A stretch of 64,000 nucleotides of DNA from Petrosia ficiformis (GCA_947044365.1 OX345650.1:1473173-1537172); one strand, 5' to 3'; positions 1-13,332 are shown, numbered from the stretch's first letter. A program made the numbers and translations. The notes: generated by a model from the sequence alone, not told the origin.

Positions 1-1
1 C

Positions 2-503
2 TCAAATATTAAAACTGAAAGTGTTCTTGAAGTCAGGTGATCTGTAGATACAATAACGAAAATCTTCAATGGTTAAGGTGTCTTTTGATATCAAGCTTTT
101 GTCCTCATTGTTCTTCTCTTTTACTGACATAGTTGAATTACCCAAATCATCAGCTCCGTCCAATTCAATCACTTCTAAATCACCTCTATGGTCAGTATGA
201 TCCCTTTCTTCATCTCCTCGTTCCTCTGACTCTCTTTCGGGAGTAGTTTCTACTTTCTCTCTTTTATGGCATTCAAAGAAGACACCATCAACAATCCAAT
301 GTTTCAGTTTGTTCCATTCTGATCGGTCATTATTCACATCTTCATTATCTGTGTGTGTGTGTGTGTATGTGCAATGTGTGTGTATGTGCAATGTGTGTGT
401 GTGTGTGTGCAATGTGCAATGTGTGTGTGTGTGCAATGTGTGTGTGTGTGTGTGTGTGTATGTGCAATGTGTGTGTGTGTGTGCAATGTGTGTGTGTGTG
501 CAA

Positions 504-534
<31 letters not shown>

Positions 535-572
535 AATGTGTGTGTGTGTGTGCAATGTGTGTGTGTGTGCAA

Positions 573-603
<31 letters not shown>

Positions 604-604
604 A

Positions 605-642
<38 letters not shown>

Positions 643-2163
643 AATGTGTGTGTGTGTGTGCAATGTGTGTGTGTGTGTGTGTGCAATGTGTGTGTGTGTG
701 TGTGTGCAATGTGTATATTATTGATGTAATCATAATATCCAGTGTTTCCCTCAAAGGATGGTACCGTGGCAATCTGATTGAAAATTGTTGACCAAACGTC
801 ATGTACCACTGATGCACTCCCCCACACTTAATTTATCGTGGGGGAAACACTGTAATATCTTTGTCTCTATAATCAAATTAACTATTTTAACACAAATACT
901 TTAGCAAATGCCTTTCTATATTACGTGTATGCATACAATCATTATCATAATTAGAACAGCCATATACTCATTATACAAATGCTTTCAAAAAGGAAAAGAT
1001 AATATAATTAAAATTCAATTCCCAACAACAACAATATATATTGAAATAACTGAGCCATAAGGAGTACATGTCATTGTATGTTTATTGGTAAGCTATGAAG
1101 ATGTGTTTGGACAAACAGCTCAGTGTTAATTATATATTACATTATTGCTGGTAACTAAAACTGAGTCTTTAAGCACATGCGCAAGTAGTAATATAGAGTA
1201 TAAGAAGTATTGATATGGATTTTATCGATACTCTGATATATGACTACTGATAAGGTGATAACCATTACCAGTCCAATATTACACCTACCTTCTAGTATCT
1301 GATTCATTCAAAAACAAAATGTATTTTCTCAATGATCAGGTTAGTGATGCACCATTTTCATTGAAAGAATCAGAAACCAGAAGATAGATATAATGTACTC
1401 CCTCACTCATAGAGTGAAAAAGGGGAGGGACGCTACGCGAGACTAGATTATCTGCATTACTGCTTTTTAATTTTATGTTTTAGTCAAAAGAAAGGACATT
1501 AGATCTACTAGTACCATTTTCGTATTATTCCATTTTTTTTGGGTATGTCACATTTCATTTCAGCTTCATTATTGACTTACAGTATAATCATGTACCTTAT
1601 GATATTAAACTGTACTTCATTGAATCCTAATTTTGAGGACATCATGCCGGAATGTAAATATACTTTATAATTAACAATAACAATTTCATAACCATACCTT
1701 CACCAGCCATTACATCAATCATTGTATACATGTCTTGTCTGCTAATTAATCCATCTCCATCTATATCAAAAATTTGAAATGCATGAAATATCTTTTTCTC
1801 AATGTCGGCTTTGGGGCTAAAAGATGACACCATATCCAAAAACTCAGTGAAGGACATTAGTCCATTGTCGGATGTACAAAAGGCTTGGCATATTTTATTT
1901 TTAAATGGATTATTCTTCAAGGTTTGGAAGTTTTCAGTAATGAATTCAATGGATATGGCACATTCAGGATTCGCAAAACCCGAAGGTGTGATAATGTGAT
2001 GAGGGCTATTTATCACATCATCTTGAATTTGCTGTATTGTATACTTCTCGTACAGTGATCTGAAAATACTGAAAGTATGTGCTATCTCTGCTCTGTTGAA
2101 TGGAGTTGTCTCTTCAAATTCTCTTATTAATTCCTCTCGAAACTTCACTTGCTTTGCTCCCAT
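2..2163 (-). CDS. CIB-family EF-hand protein with acidic insert
   Basis: Two coding exons, 2163-1698 and 348-2, joined in phase 1 by a GT-AG intron, give 270 residues ending at a TGA at 4-2. The N-terminus is MGAKQV, so Gly2 could be myristoylated as in CIB proteins. The third EF-hand loop DIDGDGLISRQD (about residues 133-144) ends in Asp, the CIB hallmark. The C-terminus RSPDFKNTF matches the CIB family ending RSPDF. CIB proteins are normally about 185-190 residues. Here about 75 extra, mostly charged residues (many E, D, R, K) interrupt the region before the fourth EF hand, and the fourth loop lacks the acidic ligands at positions 1, 3 and 5. Family role: Ca/Mg-regulated adaptor binding integrin tails, kinases or channel subunits; the role of this member is inferred only. 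Confidence 0.85.
351..711. repeat. (TG)n microsatellite with CAATG interruptions
   Basis: About 360 bases of GTGTGT broken at intervals by CAATG or TATG. It directly abuts the 3' splice site of the last CIB-like exon. On the minus strand the tract reads (CA)n and ends in the acceptor AG at 350-349, so it replaces the usual pyrimidine tract. Long CV/HT-repeat reading frames here are artefacts. Confidence 0.95.
1495..1650 (+). mobile_element. MITE-A copy, degraded, in CIB-like intron/5' exon edge
   Basis: Decayed member of a roughly 240-bp element seen many times in the window (here called MITE-A). The right half is recognisable: CATTATTGACTTACAGTATA, then the TTTTGAGGACAT end. The left inverted repeat is lost. 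Confidence 0.5.
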
Positions 2164-2412
2164 GATTAGAAGACGAAACTGGTATAGGTATAATGAAGTA
2201 TATTATATATACAGTATTACTGAGGACCAACTTCAAAAGACAGATTGAGTAAGTATATACAGGAAGTATGTAGACACACCTATAGACAAAAATGTTAATT
2301 AATCCACTAATGTACTAATCTTGCACAACAGAAATCCCAAAAGTGCCTTTAATGTTTCTGCCACAATGTAACTTTCCACTGACCATAACAAAGTGTTATG
2401 GTTGACACTTCA

Positions 2413-2655
2413 AGGGGAGGAGACAGCTACGTAAAAAGGGGGGAGGGGGGAGGGGGCTGAAGACGTCTCTTGGGAGATGTATGCCGAGCATGCCTCCTCC
2501 CCCCAGGAACATTTCGATTCTCTGAGATTGCTTCTGGTGTAATCTGAAAGCTAAAATCAGTAATGTATATTATGTAGTACACTATAATTATTTAGCTACT
2601 AAAGTGGGGGCTAGAAACTCTATTCCCCTGTTTTCTCCTCCCCTTGACTTGTTGG
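2413..2655. repeat. Dispersed repeat, family B (copy 1)
   Basis: G-rich start (GGGGAGGAGACA), then TCTGAGATTGC, AGCTAAAATCAGT, TATGTAGTACA and a CTACTAAAGTGGGGG end. The same blocks in the same order recur at 28452-28680. No coding capacity was seen. The intergenic stretch 2164-3280 shows otherwise only AT-rich sequence and the hairpin at 2949-3002. Confidence 0.6.
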
Positions 2656-2948
2656 ATTCCTTAGTGCATGTTTTAATAAATTTACTGTAACATGTTATTA
2701 GTATTTGAAGGTGATTAACACAGTAAAACATGAAACTAAATAGATATGAAAGTTAATTGTATTACTTTTCTTTTGTAATCTGTTACTGTAATTAATAAAT
2801 AACTCCACTTGCAAACAAATATTTTATAGTGTAGATCTTTATTTATGCAAAAGTAAAATTACTAAGCTAAAGATGAACTCTGAGTACGTTTTGAGTTTGT
2901 AGTGGTCAAATTTAAAGGTTAGTTCATCTTTATCCAATGTGCAGAGAT

Positions 2949-3002
2949 TAGTCTCACAGGTCAGCCTGTATTTACGAGAGTACAGGCTGGCCAGTGAGAC
3001 TA
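2949..3002. repeat. Short perfect-type hairpin
   Basis: Left arm 2951-2970 (GTCTCACAGGTCAGCCTGTA) and right arm 2981-3000 are inverted copies matching at 18 of 20 positions, around a 10-base loop. A few more pairs extend outwards. It could be a relic of a small inverted-repeat element or a structured transcript; nothing shows expression. Confidence 0.75.
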
Positions 3003-3282
3003 GGCAGAGATAGGGGGTTGCCCCTGCCATTTCATAAAAATAAACTGAATGCATACGTATTTTCATCAAAAATGTAAAAGAAGCAAATTAGAAGTCAGAA
3101 ACAAAATAGAGTAAAATCATGAAGTAAGTGTGAGTCACGTATTTGGAACTTTAGTATACATATGAATGAGTAGTGATGACTACTGATACAACACTTCCCT
3201 GAATTGTAACAACACTTATCCCAGTCCAACAATACTCATGCACTTGTCTCCTTTCTTACTGCCTACAATGTGCTGCAGAACT

Positions 3283-3473
3283 AAAGGTCATTCACGTTCA
3301 CTATGACCTCAGAAACATTTTCATAACTTTAGTTTGGAACGACCAGTATAATCTTTTTTCCTGCACCATTTTCATATAATTAATCCTTCCCATTCTTTTT
3401 TTTTGTACATCAAATTTCGATCCATTACTTCATTATTGAGTTATGACATTAAACTATACACTATATTAAAATC
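3283..3473 (+). mobile_element. MITE-A copy, right end truncated
   Basis: Begins with the family end (GGTCATTCACGTTCACTATG) and follows the consensus to ACTATACACTATATTA. It then stops where the Rep fragment begins, so it appears to have inserted into, or recombined with, that fragment. Confidence 0.75.
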
Positions 3474-3631
3474 AATTGTATGTAGCCTTTAAAATGAGGA
3501 GTACCATCTTCACCAGTCTCATGACCAACTATAATGTATTGAAGGTATCCACTATCCTTCAATTTCTCATAATTATCCTCCTCAGTAGGATTGTTTATTG
3601 TAAAACACCAATTCTTAGTGCACAGATTCAT
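3474..3631 (-). pseudogene. CRESS-DNA-virus-type Rep, N-terminal fragment (copy 1)
   Basis: About 52 residues from an ATG at 3631 show rolling-circle Rep endonuclease motif I (WCFTINNPTEED) and motif II (PHFKGYIQ) at the spacing usual in circovirus-like Reps. The tyrosine motif III and the helicase domain are absent because the frame runs into a MITE-A copy and stops. It is a broken endogenous fragment, not a functional replication gene. It may derive from integrated viral DNA or from a Rep-bearing plasmid or mobile element; the sequence does not separate these. The same N-terminus recurs at 12854-12783. Confidence 0.75.
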
Positions 3632-3652
3632 CTTTTGACTTTTGAACAGGAC

Positions 3653-3740
3653 AAGACCAAAGACAAGACCAAAGCAAACCAAACAAAACAAGACCAAAGA
3701 CCAAAGACCAAACCAAACAAGACAAGACCAAAGACCAAAC
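3653..3740. repeat. AAGACCA-type minisatellite, left block
   Basis: Irregular tandem of GACCAAA and GACAAGACCAAAG words. The interval 3560-3740 (181 bases: Rep start plus this repeat) is repeated in the same orientation at 12783-12963. The block is cut at 3740/3741 by the gypsy LTR. Confidence 0.9.
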
Positions 3741-3977
3741 TGTTATGTTTTAACAATTTTAAATTGCAAGAAGAGACAATCACGTCTCGAAGAAATAATG
3801 ACTGAAGATTTATTAAAAAAATGCCCACTCTCTCTACAAGGGCCCAAACAAAACAAAACACAAAACTTATATAGTAAATACCGTAGAGACGACAGTCTAC
3901 TAAACTTAACACACAATTGTCTCTAAAACAATACATAATTAATCCAATCATAAGTTCCAAGGGCTACAAATACGACA
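3741..3977 (-). repeat. Gypsy 3' LTR
   Basis: 237 bases, TG...CA ends. Almost identical to 11385-11621. It is preceded (minus sense) by a purine run that fits a polypurine tract. Confidence 0.93.
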
Positions 3978-3992
3978 TTTCTCTCTCCTTTT
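3978..3992 (-). promoter_or_regulatory. Polypurine tract
   Basis: Minus strand reads AAAAGGAGAGAGAAA immediately upstream of the 3' LTR, the expected plus-strand primer site of an LTR element. Confidence 0.85.
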
Positions 3993-6900
3993 ACCAATGA
4001 GGCATATAGCGATCTGGGGGTCGACTCACACGATTAGAGCGACGGGGAAGAGCCGGAGGATTGTCATGAGGAACAATTGCTTCTGATTCAGTTTGAGGTA
4101 GAATGATGATATCTTCACTAGAAGTATCAGTAAGGCATTCTGTTTGACGAGACATGACATGATCCACATGTCTTCTGACAGAACGACCATCGGGTAGAGA
4201 AAGTCGATATGACAAAGGACCAGTTGTTGCTTGTACTTCAGCTGGGATCCATTTAGGCTGATTTGTAGAGAAGTTACGACAGTACACCAAGTCTCCCGGC
4301 TTGAAGGATGGAACTTGACGGTTCTTACGCTTAGCAATCATTCGAGCTTGACTTTTTCCAACTTGGTCAGCTGCGGTGTTAGGGAACAGGAGATCCAATC
4401 TCGTACGAAGAGTTCGACCAAACATAAGCAAAGCGGGTGACATACCGGTTGATGTTTGTGGTGTAGTGCGGTATGCAAATAGGAAACGAGACAACCTTGT
4501 TTCAAGAGGGCCTGTGAGTTTCTTTATTCCTTCTTTAAAGGTCTGTACTGCCCTTTCTGCAAGGCCATTCAGGATGATATGGGGCTACTTTTTGATGAGC
4601 AATTCCATTTTCTCCAACAAACTTCTGAAATTCAGCACTTGTGAAAACGGTAGCATTGTCTGAGACTATAACACGAGGCAATCCAAAAATAGAGAAAATA
4701 TTTCTGAGTTTTTCAATGGTAGAGACAGAGGTAGTGCTAGACATCATGTGGACTTCTAACCATTTACTGTGTGCATCGACAACTACTAGGAACATCTTGC
4801 CAAGAAAAGGGCCTGCGAAGTCAATGTGTATACGAGACCAAGGGCGTTCTGGCCAGTGCCATGGATGAATAGGAGCCAAAGGTGGGTTGTGTCGAACAGA
4901 CTGACAGGTATGACAGCTCTTCACTTCACTTCAGCTTCCAGGTCTTCATCAATCTTAGGCCACCACACATATCCTCTAGCGAGTGATTTCATTCTACAGA
5001 TACCAGGGTGGGCTACATGCAATTCACGAAGGACCACCTTCCGGCAGGGTGGAGGGACAATGATTCTGGAGCCACGAAAAATGCAACCACTTTCTGCACT
5101 TAACTCATTTCTTTTGGAAAAGTAAGGGTGAAGCTCCGGTTGGTTGATAAAGTTGGGCCATCCATTAATGATAAAACGAAGAACAGAGGACAGAATAGAA
5201 TCTTTGGCAGTCCAATTGGCGATATCTTTGGCAGTGATCATAGATTTTTGTATTTCTGTCAGTGTGAAAATGACATCTCCAGGTACTGGTACTTGCTTAG
5301 GATATACTGACAATGGTAGGCGACTGAGACTATCAGCGTTCTCGTGATCCTTTCCTGGTCGGTAACGAATATCGTAACTGTGGGCTCCTAGAATTAGAGA
5401 CCAACGCTGAATGCGGGCTGAGACCATCTGAGGAACTGATCTGTGGGGATGAAATAAATAAATCAATGGTTTATGGTCAGTCAACAAGGTAAAATGTCTT
5501 CCAAAAAGGTACTGTTGAAATCTTGTCACTCCAAAAATTATGGAAAGAGCCTCTTTGTCGAGTTGAGAGTAGTTTTTCTCAGCGGGGGACAGAGTTCTCG
5601 AGGCATAACAAATTGGTCTACTTGATCCATCTTCCATTTGGTGAGCCAGAACAGCACCAACTCCAATAGAGGAGGCATCACATGAGAGAATCAACGGCTT
5701 GTTAGGATTAAAGTGTACCAAAAGAGTGGGTGACATAAGAAGGGATTTTGCTTTTTGGAAGCATTCTTCTTCTTTAGGACCCCAAGACCACTGGTTGTCT
5801 TTCTGTAATAGGGAATAGAGAGTAGATAATTCAGTTGATACATTAGGAATAAATTTCCTGTAATAATTAATTAAACCTAAGAAGGCTCTAAGTTCTGTCA
5901 GGTTACTTGGAGTAGGGGCGTCCTTCACAGCCTTGACTTGAGGGTGAGGGGTGTAAACCATCCTTGTCTATCAAATGACCAAGGTACTCAACTTGAGTGG
6001 CAAAGAAAACACATTTTTCTCTTTTGAGACGAACACCAGCTTCCTCAAGTCGATGTAGGAGTTCCTCTAGATTGTGAAGGTGTTCTTCTTCGGAAGTGCC
6101 CGTGACAACAATATCATCAAGATAAGCTGTGACATGGTTGAGCCCTTTCAATAAATTGTCCATAGTCCTTTGAAAGACTGCAGGGGCTGACGAGATTCCA
6201 AACGGCATACGATTAAATTGGAATAGCCCTTTTTGGGTGTTGATTGTGGTCAGTGCTTTGGAGGAGTCACTCAAAGGTAATTGGAGGTAAGCTTGGGCTA
6301 AATCCAATTTAGTGAACTGCTTTCCTCCAGAGAGATCAGTAAATAGCTCTTCAATTTTTGGGAGAGGGTAGCTATCCACTGGAGAGGCTGTATTAGCAGT
6401 GAGCTTATAATCTCCACAAAGCCTTATAGAACCACACTTCTTCAACACAGGTACAATCGGGGCTGCCCATTTGGAAAACTTCACTGGACTGATGATCCCT
6501 TGCTGGACTAGTCTATCTAGTTCCTTTTCAATTTTCTCTCGATAGACGAAAGGTACTGACCGTGCTTTGAAAAATTTAGGAGTCGCCTGAGGATAGGTTT
6601 CAATATCAACAGAGACCCCGTGGAAGGTTCCAAGACTTGGCTCAAAGACTTGAGCATACTTCTTCAGTATCCTATCCAACTTGGAAGGTTGGTGAAGGGT
6701 GCAGATTTCCTTCCAGTCTAACCTGAAGAAATTCAACCAATCACGTCCCAGAAGTGATGGTCCGTTACCTTTCACTACATAAAGGGGAAGGCGGTGAGAC
6801 TGCTCTTTATACAAAGCACGAGTCATCAGAGTACCCAAAATGGGGACCTGTTCTCCTGTGTAAGTTATTAGACTAGTGTTGCTCTTTGTTAGAGGGGGAG

Positions 6901-7141
6901 GAGTGTCCCATAAGGAGGAATATGTCACCTGACTTATGAGAGAAGCTGCTGCACCGGTGTCGACTTGCATGGATATGGGTTTCCCATCTACTGTTAACTG
7001 TACATGAAGTGGACCAATATGGTTTTTGCTCGTCACAGTGTAGAGTGTGTCAGGGTAGGAATCAGGAATAAGGACAGAAGAAACAGACTGCTCCTGCTGA
7101 GCAACGGAACGACCCAGATTAGAGTGACAATTTTCAATCAC
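3991..7141 (-). pseudogene. Gypsy pol (protease-RT-RNase H-integrase), frame-broken
   Basis: Recognisable in order: aspartic protease with DTGAAASL; reverse transcriptase with YLDDIVVTG; RNase H with DASSIGVGA and TDHKPLIYL; integrase zinc-binding part ending RGYVWWP; integrase core with DFAGPF and VSDNATVF; C-terminal SH3-like/chromodomain-type tail. Frame breaks: a 2-base loss near 5938 within RT (the copy at 11622-12779 is uninterrupted there), a 5-base tandem duplication near 4922 between the zinc-binding and core parts of integrase, and a lesion near 4570 in the integrase core after the third catalytic region. It cannot make a complete Pol. Confidence 0.93.
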
Positions 7142-7955
7142 GTTAGTTTGTTGGAAAAATGATTTCTTCTCTTTATTTTGTCGTTTCCTACAAACTCGAA
7201 TAAGGTGCCCTTTATTGTGGCAATAATGGCATGTAGCATCTTTGAATTGGCAGCGAGTATGGTGATGTTTACCTCCACAACGGTAACAGCTATTCCGGAC
7301 AGTGGGTAGAGGCTGATCCTGTGGTTTCGGATTATGAGGGGCCTTCCGCAGTCGTTGAGAGAGAACATTGATGAAGGGTCAAATTGGTAAAAGGAGAGAG
7401 AACATTGATGTGTGGATTACCCGTGGTGGAAGTAACATCATGGATGCTTTTCTCTGCAGCTTCCGCTGATTCAGCCAATTCCTGAGCTCGTTTGAAGGTT
7501 AGCTTGTCGGAAGATTCAGTCAGGAGAAGTTTTTGAATTCTTGGATTATTGATTCCACAAACTAATCTGTCTCGCAGCATTTCATCGAGATTAGTAAATT
7601 CGCAAAATTCAGATAATTCCCGGAGGCGAGCAATGTAGGATGTTACTGATTCAGAGGGTTGACGAACAGTTGAGTGGAATTTAAGTCGCTCTACAGCAAC
7701 TGATGGCTTGGGTCGAAAATGATGCTGCAGCAGTTCCTTAATTTCTTTGTATGTCATGGCCCTGGGTGGCTTTGGACAGCACAGATTGCGAATGAGCTTG
7801 TAAGTGGAAGGCCCTACTGAGCTGAGGAATGTTGACAGTTGTATAGCAGGATCTTCAATCCGACCAGCTTCCAAGTAGAAGTCAAACCTTTCAGAGTACG
7901 AGTTCCAATCTTCTAATGAAGGGTCAAATTCAGCAAAGGAATGCTTTGCAGCCAT
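7142..7955 (-). pseudogene. Gypsy gag with two zinc knuckles, frame-broken
   Basis: Starts MAAKHSFAEF at 7955. The retrotransposon gag domain (SYIARLRELSEFC region) is followed by two knuckle motifs, CYRCGGKHHHTRC and CHYCHNKGHLIRVC, at about 7295-7190. The first frame ends at 7332 and the knuckles are in another frame. The cause is visible: GAGAGAACATTGATG occurs twice (about 7360 and 7396), a short internal duplication that shifts the frame. Directly downstream comes the protease region of pol. Confidence 0.88.
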
Positions 7956-8325
7956 TCTGTAGAGGCCCTAAACAAATGTAGGGCAACTTGAATGCTTGGA
8001 AATACACACAAAAAAAATATGTGCTATTTCAGCACACAAATATGTGTCAAACTATTGTCCCAGATTTCAACACATAACACATGTGTTACATGAAAGGAGT
8101 GTGCTAAATCTGCACACGTGTATAATTATAGTTTTTCTAATGTGCTAAATTTACACAGGTTATTTCTTAAAAATTATAATTCTGAATAAAAACAGAAAGA
8201 CATCTAATAATTTTATAATAATAATCAGTTAAAACATAAATTTACAATAAAACTGCATGTGTGATTAAAAAATAATACTACATGTTTACAATAAGGAACA
8301 GAAACAAATTATATAACAGTTATAT

Positions 8326-10180
<1,855 letters not shown>

Positions 10181-10299
10181 GGCCTTTCTTCTTCGAGAGG
10201 CGACGAGAGCAGCTGGTAAAAATGCCGCGTTGTTAGACAACTTGCGCATGCGCATGCGCATACGCACATATTTATTATATATTCTAAGACCAATCTACA

Positions 10300-10950
10300 A
10301 TGTACTACTGTTCCTTCTGTGATTTTCAGTGTTTTACTAACAAACTATTGATGAAACACATTAGAAGTTGCCATGAAAATGATGCCAACTTCAGAGTCTA
10401 TTGTATGTTCTGTGGGATGGCTTTTAAAAGATGGGAAAGTTTCAGGAAACATTATGGCAGGTTCCATAGTGGTAAGTGGGGAGAAGGAGGATTACTATAC
10501 TCAGTTACTAGATTACAATATATGTACATAAATAATGATGTATAATATATTATTGTATATTTTATTGTATATAGATGAAATGAATGTTCTGGAGCAGCAG
10601 AATTTAAAATTAATTCAATGTTGTTTTTTAGATCACAATGTGTGTCCATTCATGGTATTCACTACAAAAGTGGAACTGTCATTCGTATGCAAAATGAAAC
10701 TGGTTTCGAATACTGCATTATTGAAGAAATTTTAATATACAATGATGAAAAGATTTTCATCACAAAATCACTCCAATTAGAAGGATATGATGGAAAACTT
10801 TGTGCCTTTCATGTGTCAGCAACTGATATAGAAAAAGTTGTACTGTTTAAAGATTTTTACTGCCATGGTATCCTACATTTAAAGAATAAATCCGGAAAAC
10901 TCTACATTGTAGAAAAAGATAATCGATACAGAAGTATATGGTGCTTGTAG
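10300..10950 (+). pseudogene. C2H2 zinc-finger transposon protein, internally deleted
   Basis: Exon 10300-10471 encodes two C2H2 fingers (CSFCDFQCFTNKLLMKHIRSCH and a second finger with CMFCGMAF), both C-x2-C-x12-H-x4-H, ending at a good GTAAGT donor. A second coding segment up to 10950 (YKSGTVIRMQNETG ... FYCHGILHL) resembles the C-terminal part of the same sort of multicopy protein. No splice choice joins the two in a common frame and the middle is very short, so an internal deletion is likely. It is transcribed away from the SAM-domain gene; the shared 120-base gap would hold both promoters. Confidence 0.6.
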
Positions 10951-11367
10951 ATTGACATTACCATGTGTTTTTCGCATTTTGTTCATCATAAATAATTGTT
11001 ATACATTGCATCATGTATTTTACCAAATGTTTGTGTAGTTATTTATTGCAGAGATCACTCAATATGCAACATTAAGTTTTATTAATAATACATTTTAATA
11101 TTAATGTGCTATAGTTCAGTGTGCTATTTTTATCATCACAATAAGTATGTGCTATTTTAGCACACATAGGTGTCATTTAGACAATTCAACACATGCTTTC
11201 CTGAAATGACACACACAAGTGTGTAAAAATTGCACACCTTTTTTTTCTGTGTAGAGGTTCCAGAAGCAGGCAATTGAGATCATGAAACAAAGTGTCCAAT
11301 AGACAGCAATAGTACCTCCAGGCAGTGATAAATCTAGCTTGAGTAGCGAGTCCCCAATGTTGAAAAA

Positions 11368-11379
11368 TCCTCGTCGCCA
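11368..11379 (-). promoter_or_regulatory. Gypsy primer-binding site
   Basis: Minus strand TGGCGACGAGGA lies 5 bases inside the 5' LTR, the position of a tRNA primer-binding site. The primer tRNA was not identified. Confidence 0.7.
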
Positions 11380-11384
11380 GAAAT

Positions 11385-11621
11385 TGTTATGTTTTAACAA
11401 TTTGAAATTGCAAGAAGAGACAATCACGTCTCGAAGAAATAATGACTGAAGATTTATAAAAAAAATGCCCACTCTCTCTACAAGGGCCCAAACAAAACAA
11501 AACACAAAACTTATATAGTAAATACCGTAGAGACGACAGTCTACTAAACTTAACACACAATTGTCTCTAAAACAATACATAATTAATCCAATCATAAGTT
11601 CCAAGGGCTACAAATACGACA
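11385..11621 (-). repeat. Gypsy 5' LTR
   Basis: 237 bases, almost identical to 3741-3977. The next base outward (11622) starts an opposite-strand gypsy fragment rather than a duplicated target site. Confidence 0.93.
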
Positions 11622-12779
11622 GTTCACTAAATTGGATTTAGCCCAAGCTTACCTCCAATTACCTTTGAGTGACTCCTCCAAAGCACTGACCACAATCAAC
11701 ACCCAAAAAGGGCTATTCCAATTTAATCGTATGCCGTTTGGAATCTCGTCAGCCCCTGCAGTCTTTCAAAGGACTATGGACAATTTATTGAAAGGGCTCA
11801 ACCATGTCACAGCTTATCTTGATGATATTGTTGTCACGGGCACTTCCGAAGAAGAACACCTTCACAATCTAGAGGAACTCCTACATCGACTTGAGGAAGC
11901 TGGTGTTCGTCTCAAAAGAGAAAAATGTGTTTTCTTTGCCACTCAAGTTGAGTACCTTGGTCATTTGATAGACAAGGATGGTTTACACCCCTCACCCTCA
12001 AAAGTCAAGGCTGTGAAGGACGCCCCTACTCCAAGTAACCTGACAGAACTTAGAGCCTTCTTAGGTTTAATTAATTATTACAGGAAATTTATTCCTAATG
12101 TATCAACTGAATTATCTACTCTCTATTCCCTATTACAGAAAGACAACCAGTGGTCTTGGGGTCCTAAAGAAGAAGAATGCTTCCAAAAAGCAAAATCCCT
12201 TCTTATGTCACCCACTCTTTTGGTACACTTTAATCCTAACAAGCCGTTGATTCTCTCATGTGATGCCTCCTCTATTGGAGTTGGTGCTGTTCTGGCTCAC
12301 CAAATGGAAGATGGATCAAGTAGACCAATTTGTTATGCCTCGAGAACTCTGTCCCCCGCTGAGAAAAACTACTCTCAACTCGACAAAGAGGCTCTTTCCA
12401 TAATTTTTGGAGTGACAAGATTTCAACAGTACCTTTTTGGAAGACATTTTACCTTGTTGACTGACCATAAACCATTGATTTATTTATTTCATCCCCACAG
12501 ATCAGTTCCTCAGATGGTCTCAGCCCGCATTCAGCGTTGGTCTCTAATTCTAGGAGCCCACAGTTACGATATTCGTTACCGACCAGGAAAGGATCACGGG
12601 AACGCTGATAGTCTCAGTCGCCTACCATTGTCAGTATATCCTAAGCAAGTACCAGTACCTGGAGATGTCATTTTCACACTGACAGAAATACAAAAATCTA
12701 TGATCACTGCCAAAGATATCGCCAATTGGACTGCCAAAGATTCTATTCTGTCCTCTGTTCTTCGTTTTATCATTAATGG
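11622..12779 (+). mobile_element. Gypsy RT/RNase H fragment, inverted copy
   Basis: Reads through from reverse transcriptase (LDLAQAYLQL, YLDDIVVTG) across RNase H (DASSIGVGAV) to the tether, uninterrupted. It is the reverse complement of 5162-6317, nearly base for base, differing by the 2-base deletion and by a substitution giving KDHGNAD here and KDHENAD there. It has no LTR of its own: it starts exactly at the 5' LTR edge and ends in the Rep fragment. Confidence 0.95.
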
Positions 12780-12782
12780 TCT

Positions 12783-12854
12783 CAATTTCTCATAATTATC
12801 CTCCTCAGTAGGATTGTTTATTGTAAAACACCAATTCTTAGTGCACAGATTCAT
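12783..12854 (-). pseudogene. CRESS-type Rep N-terminal fragment (copy 2)
   Basis: Same first residues as the copy at 3631 (motif I FTINNP) but broken after about 24 residues by the junction with the gypsy fragment at 12780. It belongs to the exact 181-base duplication 12783-12963 = 3560-3740. Confidence 0.75.
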
Positions 12855-12875
12855 CTTTTGACTTTTGAACAGGAC

Positions 12876-13046
12876 AAGACCAAAGACAAGACCAAAGCAA
12901 ACCAAACAAAACAAGACCAAAGACCAAAGACCAAACCAAACAAGACAAGACCAAAGACCAAACCAAACAAGACAAGACCAAAGACCAAACCAAACAAGAC
13001 AAGACCAAAGACCAAACCAAACAAGACAAGACCAAAGTCCAAAGAA
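12876..13046. repeat. AAGACCA minisatellite, middle block
   Basis: Repeats of about 22 bases (AAACCAAACAAGACAAGACC pattern), four regular units then decay. Confidence 0.9.
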
Positions 13047-13146
13047 CAAAGGCAAAACCAAACCAGACAAAACCAAAAAGATGATAGACCACCAAAGGTT
13101 CCAATTAAGGGAGGTTTTGTTGTTTTACAGAATGAATATATGCTTA

Positions 13147-13331
13147 TAATATCAAATGTTCCATAGGAGAGCAGTTTATAAGCGAATGGATTGCATATGG
13201 AACTGTACCAATTTAACTTATGAACAAATATATGATAGTGTAATTCAGTTCTTTAAAGGAGAGGACGTGGAGTTAAGGGAATATTTTACTCTCCAAGAGA
13301 GAGATGAGGTTATAGAGGATATACTTTCTAA
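13147..13331 (+). other. Exon-like open segment, unrecognised
   Basis: Non-repetitive stretch that codes RMDCIWNCTNLTYEQIYDS and then a charged helix-like segment (LREYFTLQERDEVIEDILSK) before running into minisatellite. Composition is protein-like, unlike the repeat around it. It could be an exon or gene fragment stranded in the repeat island. No start, partner exon or family was identified. Confidence 0.35.
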
Positions 13332-13332
13332 G

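Noticed and set aside
309..827. Long frames of CV and HT repeats on both strands
   Set aside because: Translations of the (TG)n microsatellite; only the 348-2 part continues as real CIB-like coding sequence.
2839..3069. 76-residue minus-strand frame at the 2.95-kb hairpin
   Set aside because: Composition follows the inverted repeat; no homology or splice context.
3642..3926. Basic, KTRPNQ-type protein adjacent to the Rep fragment
   Set aside because: Minisatellite translation running into the gypsy LTR; not a capsid or other viral gene.
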